Positions 23,984 through 35,374 of a stretch of DNA of 64,000 nt are shown here, one piece after another. The notes beneath the pieces were generated by a model. The model was not told the DNA's origin and did no database searches. It was given only the letters and a program-made list of their open reading frames with translations. A program made the position numbers and the translations under genes. The stretch comes from Deinococcus sp. YIM 134068 (GTDB lineage Bacteria; Deinococcota; Deinococci; Deinococcales; Deinococcaceae), in the NCBI RefSeq assembly GCF_036543075.1, contig NZ_JAZHPF010000005.1, positions 17,501 to 81,500 of the forward strand, read 5' to 3'. The first letter of the stretch is position 1. Each line of letters opens with the position of its first letter.

Positions 23984-25219
23984 ATGCGCGAGAAGTTCGT
24001 GGTGCTGCGGGAGACGAGCGTGCCGGACGCGACGCGGGACGTATTCGGGGGACTGGACCGTTCCCCCTGGGAGGGGCGTGGGCCATTGGCCGGGGGATTC
24101 CGGGACCTCTCCTTCCCCTCCCGTCCCAGCCTCCCGCGCGTGACGGTGGAGACGCTGGACCGCCGCGACCTGCCCGCCCTGACGAGTGAGCCGGGCGTGC
24201 GGGCCGTCGCGCCCTCCATCCCACTGCGGCTGATCGAGCCGGTGAGCCGGGAGGCGGCCCCGAGCGCCACCGGGCCGACGTGGGGCGTGCGGGCGGTCGG
24301 GGCGGACACCAGCCCCTTCACGGGGCAGGGGGCGGTGGTCGCCGTGCTGGATACGGGCATCGACGCCACGCACCCGGCCTTCGCGGGTGTGGACCTCGTG
24401 CAGCGCGACTTCACGGGCGAGGGCGACGGCGACTCCAACGGCCACGGCACCCACTGCGCGGGCACGGTCTTCGGGCGAGACGTGGAGGGCCAGCGCATCG
24501 GCGTGGCGCGCGGCGTGACGCGGGCGCTGATCGGCAAGGTGCTGGGCCAGCAGGGGGGCAGCTCCGAGGGCATCGCCAGCGCGATGATCTGGGCGGTGGA
24601 GAACGGCGCGCACGTCATCAGCATGTCGCTGGGCATCGACTTCCCCGGCCTCGTGCGGCGGCTCACCGATGGGGGCTACCCGACCGAACTCGCCACCTCC
24701 CTCGCGCTGGAGGGCTACCGCGCCAACGTGCGGATGTTCGAGGCGCTGGCCGTCACCGCACAATATTTCGGCGGGGCACCCCGGCCCGTCCTCCTCGTCG
24801 CCGCCGCCGGGAACGAGAGCCGCCGCGCTGAGAACCCCGACTGGGAGATCAGCGTCGCGCCGCCCGCCGTCAGCACGGGCTTCCTGAGCGTCGCCGCCCT
24901 CGGGGAGCCGCCTGCGGGCGGGAGCGGGCTGCGGGTCGCCCCCTTCTCCAACACGAACGCGAACGTCGCCGCGCCGGGCGTGAACGTCACCTCGGCGCAG
25001 GCGGGCGGCGGGCTGGTCGCCTACAGCGGCACGAGCATGGCGACGCCGCATGTGGCCGGGGTCGCGGCCCTGTGGGTGGAGAAGCTGACGAAAGAAGGCC
25101 AGCTCAGCCTCCTCACCCTCAGCGTGCGGGTGCCCGGCTCGGCCAGCCGCACGGCCCTCACGCAAGGCACCGACCCCGCCGACGTGGGCCTGGGGCTGGT
25201 ACGGGCACCGGAGGGGTAG
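23984..25219 (+). CDS. Subtilisin-like (S8) serine protease without signal peptide
   Basis: 411 aa. The catalytic triad is in order: Asp in VVAVLDTGIDATHPAF, His in SNGHGTHCAGTVFG, Ser in YSGTSMATPHVAGVAALW; the oxyanion Asn is in VLLVAAAGNESR. The N-terminus (MREKFVVLRETSVPDATRDV) has no signal peptide or clear I9 propeptide, so an intracellular role or non-classical export is likely. The Shine-Dalgarno GGAGGGCGGGAG precedes the ATG. It is the last GC-rich gene before an AT-rich island. Confidence 0.92.
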   Translation: MREKFVVLRETSVPDATRDVFGGLDRSPWEGRGPLAGGFRDLSFPSRPSLPRVTVETLDRRDLPALTSEPGVRAVAPSIPLRLIEPVSREAAPSATGPTWGVRAVGADTSPFTGQGAVVAVLDTGIDATHPAFAGVDLVQRDFTGEGDGDSNGHGTHCAGTVFGRDVEGQRIGVARGVTRALIGKVLGQQGGSSEGIASAMIWAVENGAHVISMSLGIDFPGLVRRLTDGGYPTELATSLALEGYRANVRMFEALAVTAQYFGGAPRPVLLVAAAGNESRRAENPDWEISVAPPAVSTGFLSVAALGEPPAGGSGLRVAPFSNTNANVAAPGVNVTSAQAGGGLVAYSGTSMATPHVAGVAALWVEKLTKEGQLSLLTLSVRVPGSASRTALTQGTDPADVGLGLVRAPEG

Positions 25220-25256
25220 CCCATTAAAGCCAACCTCCTATCAACGATATTGTTCC

Positions 25257-25293
25257 GGGAAATACTCCAAATAGATGTTGCGGGAGTATTCCC
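25257..25293. terminator. Convergent hairpin after the subtilase
   Basis: GGGAAATACTCC (25257-25268) pairs with GGGAGTATTCCC (25282-25293) with a one-base bulge. It lies between convergent genes and could terminate both. Confidence 0.55.
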
Positions 25294-25312
25294 AATCCCT
25301 AGAAATAGAAAC

Positions 25313-25735
25313 TTAATCTCTGGACTCACGGTAGTATACCGCAACAGAAGTATAGTCAACGTTAGGTATTATGAAGGGGAGGGGTGAGATGTATTCCTCA
25401 ACCACGTCACGGTATTTAGATAGGCCAGAATCAGTGATGTAAAGAGACGGCGGCTCCTTATAGTTCAAATGAGTTAGTAGGTCTTCGTAGCTCCTCGGCA
25501 CCTCAAGCGAGATACCGTCCTCGTGTGTTTGTAAGGGAATGACAACAAGCATCCGCAGGGGTAGACGTTCGGTCTCAAGGAATTTGGACGACACGTTGAA
25601 CATTGAAACACATTCTTCAACGCACGTCCTACTGTTTGGCATGTTCTCGGCAAAATGTCTACTTATGTGTGCAAAACCACTTACTTTATTCAAGTTCTCG
25701 CTAATCCAAAGAGTTACTTCTTCCGATTCAAACAC
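25313..25735 (-). CDS. AT-rich orphan protein, 140 aa
   Basis: Base composition and codon use are visibly AT-rich compared with the flanking genes, suggesting transfer. The protein is mixed alpha/beta (MFESEEVTLWISENLNKVSG; RLPLRMLVVIPLQTHEDGIS; LYITDSGLSKYRDVVEEYIS). No family is recognised. The GTG at 25735 has GAGGTG about 8 nt upstream, inside the intergenic end of the exonuclease gene, so it would be translated from the same mRNA. It could be an immunity or anti-phage component, but nothing in it shows that. Confidence 0.6.
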   Translation of the reverse strand: MFESEEVTLWISENLNKVSGFAHISRHFAENMPNSRTCVEECVSMFNVSSKFLETERLPLRMLVVIPLQTHEDGISLEVPRSYEDLLTHLNYKEPPSLYITDSGLSKYRDVVEEYISPLPFIIPNVDYTSVAVYYRESRD

Positions 25736-25748
25736 TTCGCCATCACCT

Positions 25749-26285
25749 CTAACCCCTCAACCGCTCCATCAACCGCACGAACGCCTCCGCCGTCACCCGC
25801 GCGTCGCCGAGGGAGCGGTGGCGTCCGCCGCGCGTGAAGCCGAGGTCGAGGCGCTGGGCGAGCACGTCGAGGTTGTGGGTGCGCTCGCGCGGGAAGACCT
25901 GGCGGGAGAGCCGCATGGTGCAGTGTTCGGCAGTCGGGGACCACACGAGGCCGTGACGGCGGGCAGCGGCGCGCATGAAGCCGCCGTCGAAGCCGATGTT
26001 GTGGGCGACCACGGGCGAGTCGCCGACGAAGGCGAGGAAGTCGGGCAGCACGTCGGCGAGGTGGGGGGCGGCGCGCACCATCTCGTTGCTGATGCCGTGG
26101 ACCTGCTGGACCCGCCACGGGATCGGCAGGACTTCGCCCGTCGCCGTCAGCGGGCGCACGAGCGTCTGGAAGTGCTCGCCCTCCTCTACCCGCCCGTCGC
26201 GCACGCGCAGGGCACCGATCTCCACGATGGCGTCCCGCTCCGGTGACAGGCCGGTGGTCTCAAGGTCGAAGACGACGACGTTCAC
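25749..26285 (-). CDS. DnaQ-like (DEDDh) 3'-5' exonuclease
   Basis: 178 aa, a stand-alone epsilon-type exonuclease domain. ExoI is [12 protein letters not shown] with the D-x-E pair, ExoII is [13 protein letters not shown], and ExoIII is [14 protein letters not shown] with the catalytic His and Asp. It may proofread for DNA polymerase III or act in repair or RNA degradation. GTG 26285 has TACCCT 7 nt upstream. An AT-rich orphan is coupled downstream. Confidence 0.9.
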   Translation of the reverse strand: MNVVVFDLETTGLSPERDAIVEIGALRVRDGRVEEGEHFQTLVRPLTATGEVLPIPWRVQQVHGISNEMVRAAPHLADVLPDFLAFVGDSPVVAHNIGFDGGFMRAAARRHGLVWSPTAEHCTMRLSRQVFPRERTHNLDVLAQRLDLGFTRGGRHRSLGDARVTAEAFVRLMERLRG

Positions 26286-26310
26286 GGGAAGCAGGGTAGC
26301 GTGTGGAAAG

Positions 26311-26327
26311 GGGTTAGGCGTCAGGAA

Positions 26328-26338
<11 letters not shown>
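26311..26338. repeat. 7-bp-period repeat, NNNTYRG units
   Basis: Units GGGTTAG, GCGTCAG, GAATCAG, GGGTTGG. It lies in the short gap between the exonuclease start and the uvsE stop. Confidence 0.55.
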
Positions 26339-27488
<1,150 letters not shown>

Positions 27489-27496
<8 letters not shown>

Positions 27497-27887
27497 GGGC
27501 CACTCCCAGCGTGGCGAGGTGCGAGGGCGGCAGGACCATGCCCGCATCGTGGCTGACGCTGGCCGCCACGTGCTCACGCAACAGCGGTTCGGGCACGTTC
27601 AGGAACAGGAAGCGCACCCCCGGCACCCGCAGCGCGTCCCGGTAGGGCCGCTTCAGGCCGGAGCAGGCGAGTACCACGTCGGGCCGCGCCTCCAGTTCCG
27701 AGCGCAGCCGCGCGAGCCACGGTGCCCGGTCCGCGTCCGTCAGGGCCTGCCCCCCGCCCATCCTCCGCCGCGCCTCCGGGGTGTGGAAGTCGTCCCCGTC
27801 GAGAAACGGCCAGCCCGCACGGGCCGCCACCTCCCGGCCCACGGTGCTCTTGCCGCTCGCCTCCACCCCCATCACGACCAACCGCAT
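27489..27887 (-). CDS. gntK: Gluconokinase-like protein, C-terminally short
   Basis: 132 aa. P-loop [42 protein letters not shown] and [16 protein letters not shown] match GntK/IdnK gluconokinases (ATP + gluconate to 6-phosphogluconate). Normal members have ~160-175 aa; this one stops shortly after [16 protein letters not shown], lacking the last ~30-40 residues, and its end overlaps DUF2256 by 8 nt. CAGACT lies 7 nt before the ATG. It may be a truncated or minimal enzyme. Confidence 0.8.
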
Positions 27888-27943
27888 GGGGGACAGTCTG
27901 CCGCACGGGACGAGGCGGGAACGTGGGGGAAGGTGAAGCGGCG

Positions 27944-27970
27944 TTCAGCCGTCAGCTCTCAGCCGTCAGC
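27944..27970. repeat. 7-bp-period repeat, NTCAGCN units
   Basis: Units TTCAGCC, GTCAGCT, CTCAGCC and a partial GTCAGC. It lies between divergent gntK and the small membrane protein gene. Confidence 0.7.
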
Positions 27971-28057
27971 CCCAGGTGTATCTCTCCCTCATCGCGCACC
28001 ACCCCTCCCCCCGAAACTGCCGAACCCGCGACCGGACCCGGCTGTTATGCTGCACGC

Positions 28058-28207
28058 ATGAGTCTGGACCGACACCAACTCGTCTTGACGTGGGCGCTGG
28101 TCATCATGGCCGTCGGGGCCGCCATCGGCATCGGCACGACCGCCGCCCTGCTCGCCCGCAAGGACCGCCCGCTGCCGGACGACCCGGAGGCACCGCTGTT
28201 TATCTAG
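28058..28207 (+). CDS. Single-TM microprotein, 49 aa
   Basis: MSLDRHQLVLTWALVIMAVG begins one transmembrane helix (about residues 8-35, AIGIGTTAALLA), followed by a basic then acidic cytoplasmic tail (RKDRPLPDDPEAPLFI). TATGCT ends 6 nt before the ATG, the leaderless pattern, which supports real expression despite its size. Family unknown. It ends at a large inverted heptad structure. Confidence 0.6.
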   Translation: MSLDRHQLVLTWALVIMAVGAAIGIGTTAALLARKDRPLPDDPEAPLFI

Positions 28208-28210
28208 CGG

Positions 28211-28279
28211 TCAGCTTTCAGCCCTCAGCGGTCAGCAGAACCTCTGTTGCTGAGAGCTGAGAGCTGACGGCTGACGGCT
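28211..28279. terminator. Inverted pair of heptad arrays forming a long hairpin
   Basis: Left arm: four TCAGCNN units (28211-28236). Right arm: four GCTGANN units (28249-28279). The arms pair through each conserved core with a ~12-nt loop. It fills the gap between convergent genes, so it could act as a bidirectional terminator. It is the only inverted arrangement of this repeat class in the window. Confidence 0.6.
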
Positions 28280-28282
28280 CCC

Positions 28283-30025
28283 TCAGAACGGCCACACCCG
28301 TGGAATCACCAGCATCGCCACCACGAAGGTGACGACGGTCAGGCCGAGGCCGACGCGCACGAAGTCCAGAAAGCGGTAGCGGCCCGGACCGTAGACGAGC
28401 ATGCAGGAGGGTTCGAGCGGCGTGATGAAGGAGTTGCTCGCGGCCACGGTGATGCCGATGATGAAGGGGCGGGGGTCGTGGCCGAGGGCGTTCGCCGTGC
28501 CGATGGCGAGGGGCAGCATGACGAGGGCGGCGGCCTGGTTGCTCATGGGCTGAGTGAGGGCGACCGTGACGACGAAGAGGGCGGCGAGCAGCCCGAGGGG
28601 GCCGAGGGGTTCGAGGAGGCCGGAGAGCGCCCCCGTCAGCACGCGGGCGGCCCCGGTGTCCTCGAAGGCGGTGCCGAAGGCGAGCATGCACGCCACGAGG
28701 ACGATGACGGGCCACTCGACCGCGCGGTACGCCTCCTCGGGCGTGACGAGGCGCAGCGCGAAGGCGAGGGCCACTGCCACGACGACGGCGACGCTGAGGG
28801 GCACCACCCCCAGCCCGCCGCCGAGCACCGCCCCGCCGAACAGCAGCAGGGCGAGGGGGGCGCGGCGTAGGTCCCGTTGCGCCTCGGTGAGGTCGCCGAG
28901 GACCGTGAGATGGTCGCCCAGCGCCCCGACCCGCTCCGTCGGCCCCTGGATGAGCAGCACATCCCCGACCCCCACGCGCAGGTTGGCGAGGCGTTCGGTG
29001 GTCCGGGCGCGGCGGTGCAGCGCGAGGACGGACAGGCCGTAGCGTTCGCGGAAGCGCGACTCGCGCAGGGTGCGCCCGGTGAGGGGGCTGCCCGGCATCA
29101 CCACCGCCTCGACGAGCCGCACGGGGAGCGCGCCCTCCACCTGAAGTTTCTGCTCGCTCTTGCTGAAGACGCCGAGCGTCCCCTTGCCCGTCAGGATGCG
29201 CTCGGTCGGCCCCTCCACGGCGAGGGTGTCGCCCTCCTCCACCCGGAAGTCCGGGCCGGGGGCGTAGTGGGTCTGGTCGCCCCGGCGCACGGCGACGACC
29301 GTCAGGCCGTGGTCGCGGCCCAGGCCCGTCTCGCGCAGGGTCTGCCCGGCGAGGGGGCTGCCGGGGGCCACCGTCAGGTCGGCGAGGTAGGCGCGCAGGG
29401 ACTCCTCCAGCGCGGCGTCCTGCGCGGGCAGCAGCCGGGGCGCGACGAAGAAGAGGTACAGCAGGCCGATGACGGCGACGGGCACCCCCACCCACGCCAG
29501 CTCGAAGAAGCCCAGCGGCCTCTGGCCCGTGGCGGGGAGCGCGCCCGACACCACGAGGTTGGTGCTCGTGCCGATCACGGTGATCGTGCCGCCGAGGATG
29601 CTCGCGTAGGCCAGCGGCATCAGCACCCGACTGGGGGCGATGCCCGCCCGCCGCGCCAGGCCCGTCACGACGGGCAGGAAGACGGCGGTCGTGGCGGTGT
29701 TGCTCGTGAAGGCGCTCACCCCCGCCACGGCACCCAGCATTCCCCGGATCATGCCGCCCGCGTTCCGGGCGCGCCGGGCGAGCGTGGCCCCCACCCACTC
29801 GATCACGCCCGCCCGCAGCAGCACGCGCGTCAGGGTGAACAGGCCCGCGAGCGTGATTACCGTGTCGCTGCCGAAGCCCGCGAACGCCTCACGCGGCGTC
29901 AGCAACCCGAGCACGAGGAGCGCACCGAGCAGCAGCAGGGCCGTCACGTCCACGGGCAGCCATTCTGTGGCGAACAGCACGAGCGCCACGGCGAACAGGA
30001 TCAGCAGGATGGTCACGGGGTCCAT
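28283..30025 (-). CDS. SLC13/DASS-type permease with two RCK-C (TrkA-C) domains
   Basis: 580 aa. N-terminal membrane half with EWLPVDVTALLLLGALLVLG and SNTATTAVFLPVV, then two TrkA-C domains (about 205-285 and 290-375; GSPLAGQTLRETGLGRDHGL and GSPLTGRTLRESRFRERYGL), then a C-terminal membrane half ending with TQPMSNQAAALVMLPLAIG and NSFITPLEPSCMLVYGPGRY. Probable sodium-coupled uptake of a divalent anion such as sulfate or dicarboxylate, with regulation through the RCK domains. Shine-Dalgarno GGAG lies 7 nt before ATG 30025. Confidence 0.9.
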   Translation of the reverse strand: MDPVTILLILFAVALVLFATEWLPVDVTALLLLGALLVLGLLTPREAFAGFGSDTVITLAGLFTLTRVLLRAGVIEWVGATLARRARNAGGMIRGMLGAVAGVSAFTSNTATTAVFLPVVTGLARRAGIAPSRVLMPLAYASILGGTITVIGTSTNLVVSGALPATGQRPLGFFELAWVGVPVAVIGLLYLFFVAPRLLPAQDAALEESLRAYLADLTVAPGSPLAGQTLRETGLGRDHGLTVVAVRRGDQTHYAPGPDFRVEEGDTLAVEGPTERILTGKGTLGVFSKSEQKLQVEGALPVRLVEAVVMPGSPLTGRTLRESRFRERYGLSVLALHRRARTTERLANLRVGVGDVLLIQGPTERVGALGDHLTVLGDLTEAQRDLRRAPLALLLFGGAVLGGGLGVVPLSVAVVVAVALAFALRLVTPEEAYRAVEWPVIVLVACMLAFGTAFEDTGAARVLTGALSGLLEPLGPLGLLAALFVVTVALTQPMSNQAAALVMLPLAIGTANALGHDPRPFIIGITVAASNSFITPLEPSCMLVYGPGRYRFLDFVRVGLGLTVVTFVVAMLVIPRVWPF

Positions 30026-30205
30026 AGGTCTCCGCACGGGGGAAGGGGAAGTGGGGCAGAGGAGCACGTCGCGCGCCCGGAGGCGGCGGGGCCAGCCGGG
30101 CGCGGTGATCGGAGGGAGAGGAGAAGTCTGATCGCTCCCGTCAGGACTATCCCTGCGGGACGGAGGGCTTGCGTGTGAAGGCTCTGCCCGTTTCTTGAGG
30201 CAGGC

Positions 30206-31291
30206 TCACCCCACCGCCAGCCGCGTCAGCGCGCCCCGCAGCACCGCCACGGCGCGGTCGTACTCGCGCAGGTCCAGATGCTCGTGCGGCGTGTGGTCCA
30301 GCGTGCTGTCCCCCGGCCCGTAGGCGACGGTGGGGACGGGCCACCCCTCCGCGACCACGTTCATGTCGCTCGTCCCGGTCTTGACCTTGAAGACGGGGGT
30401 GCCGCCGTGCGCCCGGATGGCGACGCGCAGGGCGCGGGTGAGGGCATTGTCCCTGGGGTGGCGGACGGCGTGTTCGTGGCCGGTGAACGTGACCTCCACG
30501 CCCGCCGGGTCGGGCAGCCTCTCCAACGCGGCCCGGACGGCATGTTCGGCCTCGGCAGGAGACACGCGGGGCGGCAGCCGCAGCCCGAAGGTTCCTTCCG
30601 CTACCTGGGCGAGGCCGTCCGTGCGGGCGGAGAGGTCCTGAATGGTGGCCTGTACCGCGTCGAAGATACCCTCCCCTCCCGCGCCCCTGGCCCACTCGCG
30701 GACGCGGAACCACCCCTCGGTGAGGTCGTCGGCGGCGCTCGTGCCCTCGCCCGCCGTGTGGAAGTTGTCCTTCTGCACCCGCACGCGGGCGACGAGCCGG
30801 CCCTTGTACCCCAGCGTCAGGCCCGCCCAGCCGCTCGGCTCGCCGATGAGGACGAGATCGGGACGGTACTGCTTCAGCGCGTGGCGGGCACCCCGGCTGC
30901 TCGGGGCCTCCTCCTCGGTCGCGCCGACGCATACGAAGCGCGCCCCGGCGAGCGCCTCGTCCGGCAGGGCCGCCACCGCCGCGACGAAGGCGCAGAAGCT
31001 CCCCTTCGCGTCCACGCTGCCGCGTCCATGCAGCACTTCGCCCTCCACCCGCACGGAAATGTCCCCCGGCACCGTATCGATATGCCCCAGCAGCAGGACG
31101 GTGAGGGGACCGTGCCCCCGCTCGCCCACGGCGTTGCCCGCCTCGTCCAGGTGGGCCGCGAAGCCGTGGGCGGCCATCCAGCCCGTGAGGAAGCGCGCGA
31201 CCTCCGCCTCCTGCCCGGAGAGCGAGGGAATCCCCACCGCCCCCACGACGAGGGCGCGGGCGTCGGCGGTGGGGTCAGGCGTCCGGGTCAA
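30206..31291 (-). CDS. lysK: [LysW]-lysine/ornithine hydrolase LysK (M20 family)
   Basis: 361 aa. M20 metallopeptidase that releases lysine from the LysW carrier in the alpha-aminoadipate pathway used by Thermus/Deinococcus. Motifs: [11 protein letters not shown] (metal His/Asp), [28 protein letters not shown] (catalytic Glu), [18 protein letters not shown], and [10 protein letters not shown] (last His). The start is the TTG at 31291, which overlaps the upstream gene by 17 nt; no better ATG/GTG precedes [10 protein letters not shown] heptad-free 180-nt gap follows. Confidence 0.88.
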   Translation of the reverse strand: MTRTPDPTADARALVVGAVGIPSLSGQEAEVARFLTGWMAAHGFAAHLDEAGNAVGERGHGPLTVLLLGHIDTVPGDISVRVEGEVLHGRGSVDAKGSFCAFVAAVAALPDEALAGARFVCVGATEEEAPSSRGARHALKQYRPDLVLIGEPSGWAGLTLGYKGRLVARVRVQKDNFHTAGEGTSAADDLTEGWFRVREWARGAGGEGIFDAVQATIQDLSARTDGLAQVAEGTFGLRLPPRVSPAEAEHAVRAALERLPDPAGVEVTFTGHEHAVRHPRDNALTRALRVAIRAHGGTPVFKVKTGTSDMNVVAEGWPVPTVAYGPGDSTLDHTPHEHLDLREYDRAVAVLRGALTRLAVG

Positions 31292-32462
31292 CGCCCGCCT
31301 CGTCCGTTCCGGCAGGGGTGCCCACCCCGACCGCCACGGCCCGCGCGAGGGCCACGACGAGGGCCGTCACCTCCGCGAAGGCGAGCAGAGCCAGCGCGCC
31401 GATCCCCCCGACGATCAGGGTCCACAGCCCCGTCAGTCCCGCCCCGTTCGTGAACTGGAGGGCCGCCAGCCCCAGCCCCGCGACGCCGAGGACCGCCGCC
31501 AGCACGCGCAGCCGCCCGACCCACCCCAGCACGCCCTCCGCCCGCGTGTCCAGCCCGGCGAGGCCGCCGCGCGCCAGCATCTGCCGGGTGCGGTTCACGG
31601 CGGGTGTGAGCGGGGGTGGAGGAGAGGGAACGTCTACGGGAACGGGTGCGGGTGTGGGTGTGGGACGGGCGGTGACGGGAGTCGGCGTCACGGGCGCAGC
31701 CTGGGGCGGGGCGGACTTGGACGGGATGGACCTGGACGGCGTGGGCCTGGGAGGAGCAGAGGGGGCGGGTTCGGGAGCAGGAGCGGCGGGCGTGGATGCC
31801 TGGGTCACGGTCCCCACACTGGAGGCCGGGCCGATCACCCGCACGGTCTCCCCGCCGAGGTCGCCCGGTGTGGAGGGCTTCCACTGGGTCGTCGTGGGGC
31901 GGTCGCGTCCGGCCCGTTTCTCCGGCTCCTTCGCCTCCGGGCCTTTCTGGACGGCCTTCTCCGGCACTCTGTTCGGCATGTTGTCCGGCGCTTTCTCCGG
32001 CCCCTTCTCCGCACGGGGAGACTCACTTCCGGTCCCAGCGGGAACAGGTGTGGATGTGATTGGCGGAACGGACGGCTCCCTTTTCAGCGGCGCGCCGGTG
32101 GGCGAGGAACTGCCGAAGGTCTTCTGACCGCCCACGCCCGGCAGGGGGGAGGACGGGAGGTGCTTGGCGCGGGCGGTGGCGTCGCGCACCCCGGCGAAAA
32201 AGGCCTGCACGCGGGCGGGGTCGTAGCCGACGAGGCTGGCGGTCAGGGCGGTCCCGGCGGGTGTCTCCACGCGGAGCATGCCCTCCTGGTCGCTGTGGAT
32301 GCGGTTCAGGTCGCGCAGGGTGACGCGGCGGGTGCCGCCCTCGTCTTGATAGATCAGCGTGTCCTCCAGCAGCGCGAAGAACGCGCCCTCGCGCTCCAGC
32401 GACGCGACGGGGGGCGCGCCGATGCCCAGTGCCTTCAGGGCCGACGGTACGCGGTCAGTCAT
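31275..32462 (-). CDS. Membrane protein with N-terminal compact domain, Pro-rich linker and two TM helices
   Basis: 395 aa. Residues 1-95 form a small beta-rich domain ([37 protein letters not shown]) resembling a PH-like fold. Residues 100-290 are disordered and Pro/Thr/Lys-rich. Two hydrophobic segments close the protein ([40 protein letters not shown]). The ATG at 32462 has a GTGAGGAG Shine-Dalgarno, and TATGCT about 35 nt upstream. It overlaps lysK by 17 nt. No family is recognised; role in lysine synthesis is not implied. Confidence 0.7.
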   Translation of the reverse strand: MTDRVPSALKALGIGAPPVASLEREGAFFALLEDTLIYQDEGGTRRVTLRDLNRIHSDQEGMLRVETPAGTALTASLVGYDPARVQAFFAGVRDATARAKHLPSSPLPGVGGQKTFGSSSPTGAPLKREPSVPPITSTPVPAGTGSESPRAEKGPEKAPDNMPNRVPEKAVQKGPEAKEPEKRAGRDRPTTTQWKPSTPGDLGGETVRVIGPASSVGTVTQASTPAAPAPEPAPSAPPRPTPSRSIPSKSAPPQAAPVTPTPVTARPTPTPAPVPVDVPSPPPPLTPAVNRTRQMLARGGLAGLDTRAEGVLGWVGRLRVLAAVLGVAGLGLAALQFTNGAGLTGLWTLIVGGIGALALLAFAEVTALVVALARAVAVGVGTPAGTDEAGVDPDA

Positions 32463-32539
32463 GGCTCAGCTCTCCTCACCTTGCCCGGAAGCATAGCGGG
32501 TGAGGGGGCGGGTCGGCCCCATTCCTCTCTCCTCCCGGC

Positions 32540-32563
32540 GGCTGGACGCTGGCGACGGGCGAC
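32540..32563. repeat. Weak GCTGGNN repeat
   Basis: Two good units (GCTGGAC, GCTGGCG) and decayed flanks in the divergent gap before the acidic microproteins. Confidence 0.3.
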
Positions 32564-32644
32564 CCCATGTGCCCCGATCCCGGCATGAAGACCCCCACAC
32601 GCCCCGCTCACGCGGCCCCGCCCGGCCCGCCCCCAAACTGAGCC

Positions 32645-32926
32645 ATGACCGACAATGAAAACCGCTACGGCGACGCCCCCCTGGGACGCAGTGCCGAGGA
32701 GGTCGAGGGGGACGCGGGCAACCAGGTGAACTCCCCCATGCCCGGCGAGCAGGTCCGCGACGACCAGATGCTCGGCGGGGTACCCATGCCGCCCGTCCTG
32801 AGCGGTCCGGCGGGCACCGCCATGATTCCCGGCGTCACGGACGCGGGCCGGACTATGGACACGAGCGGCGGGGCGGACGACGGCACCGCCCGAGAGAACC
32901 GCGACAGCAGCGAGGGAAGCGCCTGA
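32645..32926 (+). CDS. Small acidic disordered protein, paralog 1
   Basis: 93 aa, rich in Asp/Glu/Gly/Asn, no hydrophobic core. The N-terminal block MTDNENRYGDAPLGRSAEEV is shared with the next gene (MTDSDNRYGDTPLGKSVEEV), so the two are tandem duplicates diverging after ~25 residues. Such highly hydrophilic small proteins in desiccation-resistant bacteria can be protective or spore/LEA-like, but there is no direct evidence here. CAAACT lies 5 nt before the ATG. Confidence 0.65.
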   Translation: MTDNENRYGDAPLGRSAEEVEGDAGNQVNSPMPGEQVRDDQMLGGVPMPPVLSGPAGTAMIPGVTDAGRTMDTSGGADDGTARENRDSSEGSA

Positions 32927-32990
32927 CTCCAGGGAGGACCTCGTAACCCGTCCCCCACCCCCTCGTCCCGGCCCGAAAGGCGGACTGACC

Positions 32991-33236
32991 ATGACCGACA
33001 GCGACAACCGTTACGGTGACACCCCGCTCGGCAAGAGCGTCGAGGAGGTCGAGCAGGAGGGGGGCAACCTGGAAAGTCCCCCGGCGGCGGACGGCGAACT
33101 CTGGAACAACGATCAGGTGGCCCTGCCCGCCATCGCCAACGCCAACGCGAGCGCCGTTCCCGCCGTGATCAACCCTTCCCTCAACCCGGAGAACGAGGGG
33201 ACGGGCACCCGTGAGGGCGAGGAGAGCACCGGCTGA
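32991..33236 (+). CDS. Small acidic disordered protein, paralog 2
   Basis: 81 aa. Shares the NRYGD-PLG-EEVE-GN N-terminus with the preceding protein; the C-terminal part is Asn/Ala/Glu-rich (PAIANANASAVPAVINPSLN, then an acidic end). AAAGGCGG acts as Shine-Dalgarno, so it is probably cotranscribed with paralog 1 (64-nt gap). Function unknown. Confidence 0.65.
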   Translation: MTDSDNRYGDTPLGKSVEEVEQEGGNLESPPAADGELWNNDQVALPAIANANASAVPAVINPSLNPENEGTGTREGEESTG

Positions 33237-33247
33237 GAGGAAGGGAT

Positions 33248-34746
<1,499 letters not shown>

Positions 34747-34747
<1 letters not shown>

Positions 34748-34791
34748 CAGCGGCCTTGCGGGAGTCGGCCCGCTCTCTCTTCCACAGTCAC
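34747..34791 (-). CDS. Leaderless 14-codon upstream ORF coupled to comM
   Basis: GTG at 34791 lies 6 nt after TAGACT (34798-34803 on this strand), exactly the spacing of the leaderless genes here. It encodes [14 protein letters not shown] and stops at a TGA whose last base is the A of the comM ATG. Ribosomes ending here could reinitiate at comM. The peptide itself need not be functional. Confidence 0.45.
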
Positions 34792-34877
34792 GGCGGCAGT
34801 CTAGCGAGAACTCAGGCAGGCCCGACACGCAAATCTTCGCCTGGAGCCGCATTTCTTTACCCCCTGATGGGGGTGGT

Positions 34878-34910
34878 CAAGAACGAACCGCCCCCGGTCG
34901 GCAGGGGCGG
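34878..34910 (-). terminator. Intrinsic terminator after tatA
   Basis: On the minus strand CCGCCCC and GGGGCGG form a stem (34888-34894 with 34904-34910), followed by TTCGTTCTTG. It lies 24 nt after the tatA stop. Confidence 0.5.
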
Positions 34911-34933
34911 CAGTAGGAGTAGGGAAGGAAGGG

Positions 34934-35221
34934 TCAGGCGCGCGGCGTGTCGTCGGCGGGCTGGACCGTCTGCGGCGTCACGGCCTGTGGGGTCACCGCC
35001 TGGGGAGTCACGGGCGGCGCGGCGCGGGCGACGATGGTCTGCGTCGGGGGCGTCTCGCGGAAGCTGCCTTCCAGCTCCTCCTTGAGGCCCTGGGTGCCGC
35101 GACGGAACTCGCGGATGCCCGCGCCGAGGCTCTTGCCGAGTTCCGGCAGCTTGCGCGGCCCGAAGACGAGCAGGGCGATGAGCAGGATGACGAGGAGTTC
35201 ACCGGGGCCGATATTGGGCAT
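34934..35221 (-). CDS. tatA: Twin-arginine translocase subunit TatA/E
   Basis: 95 aa. N-terminal helix with conserved Glu (MPNIGPGELLVILLIALLVF), the FGPRKLPELGKSLG hinge, and an amphipathic helix (AGIREFRRGTQGLKEELEG). The tail contains pentapeptide repeats (VTPQA, VTPQA, VTPQT). TatA forms the pore for folded proteins. GGAGGTAA precedes the ATG. A second tatA lies at 59.2 kb; tatC is not in the window. Confidence 0.93.
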   Translation of the reverse strand: MPNIGPGELLVILLIALLVFGPRKLPELGKSLGAGIREFRRGTQGLKEELEGSFRETPPTQTIVARAAPPVTPQAVTPQAVTPQTVQPADDTPRA

Positions 35222-35374
35222 GATTGTTACCTCCGTAGCGGGGACGGAGCTTGGGGCGGCGTCCTGGCAAGAGTTTACGCCCGGCGTCTGCGACAAACGT
35301 CAGGGCCGTTCCTTAACGGGAGAGGGGAACGGTGCGGGCCGCTCCAGCCGCCAGCACGACAGTCGAAGACCGCC

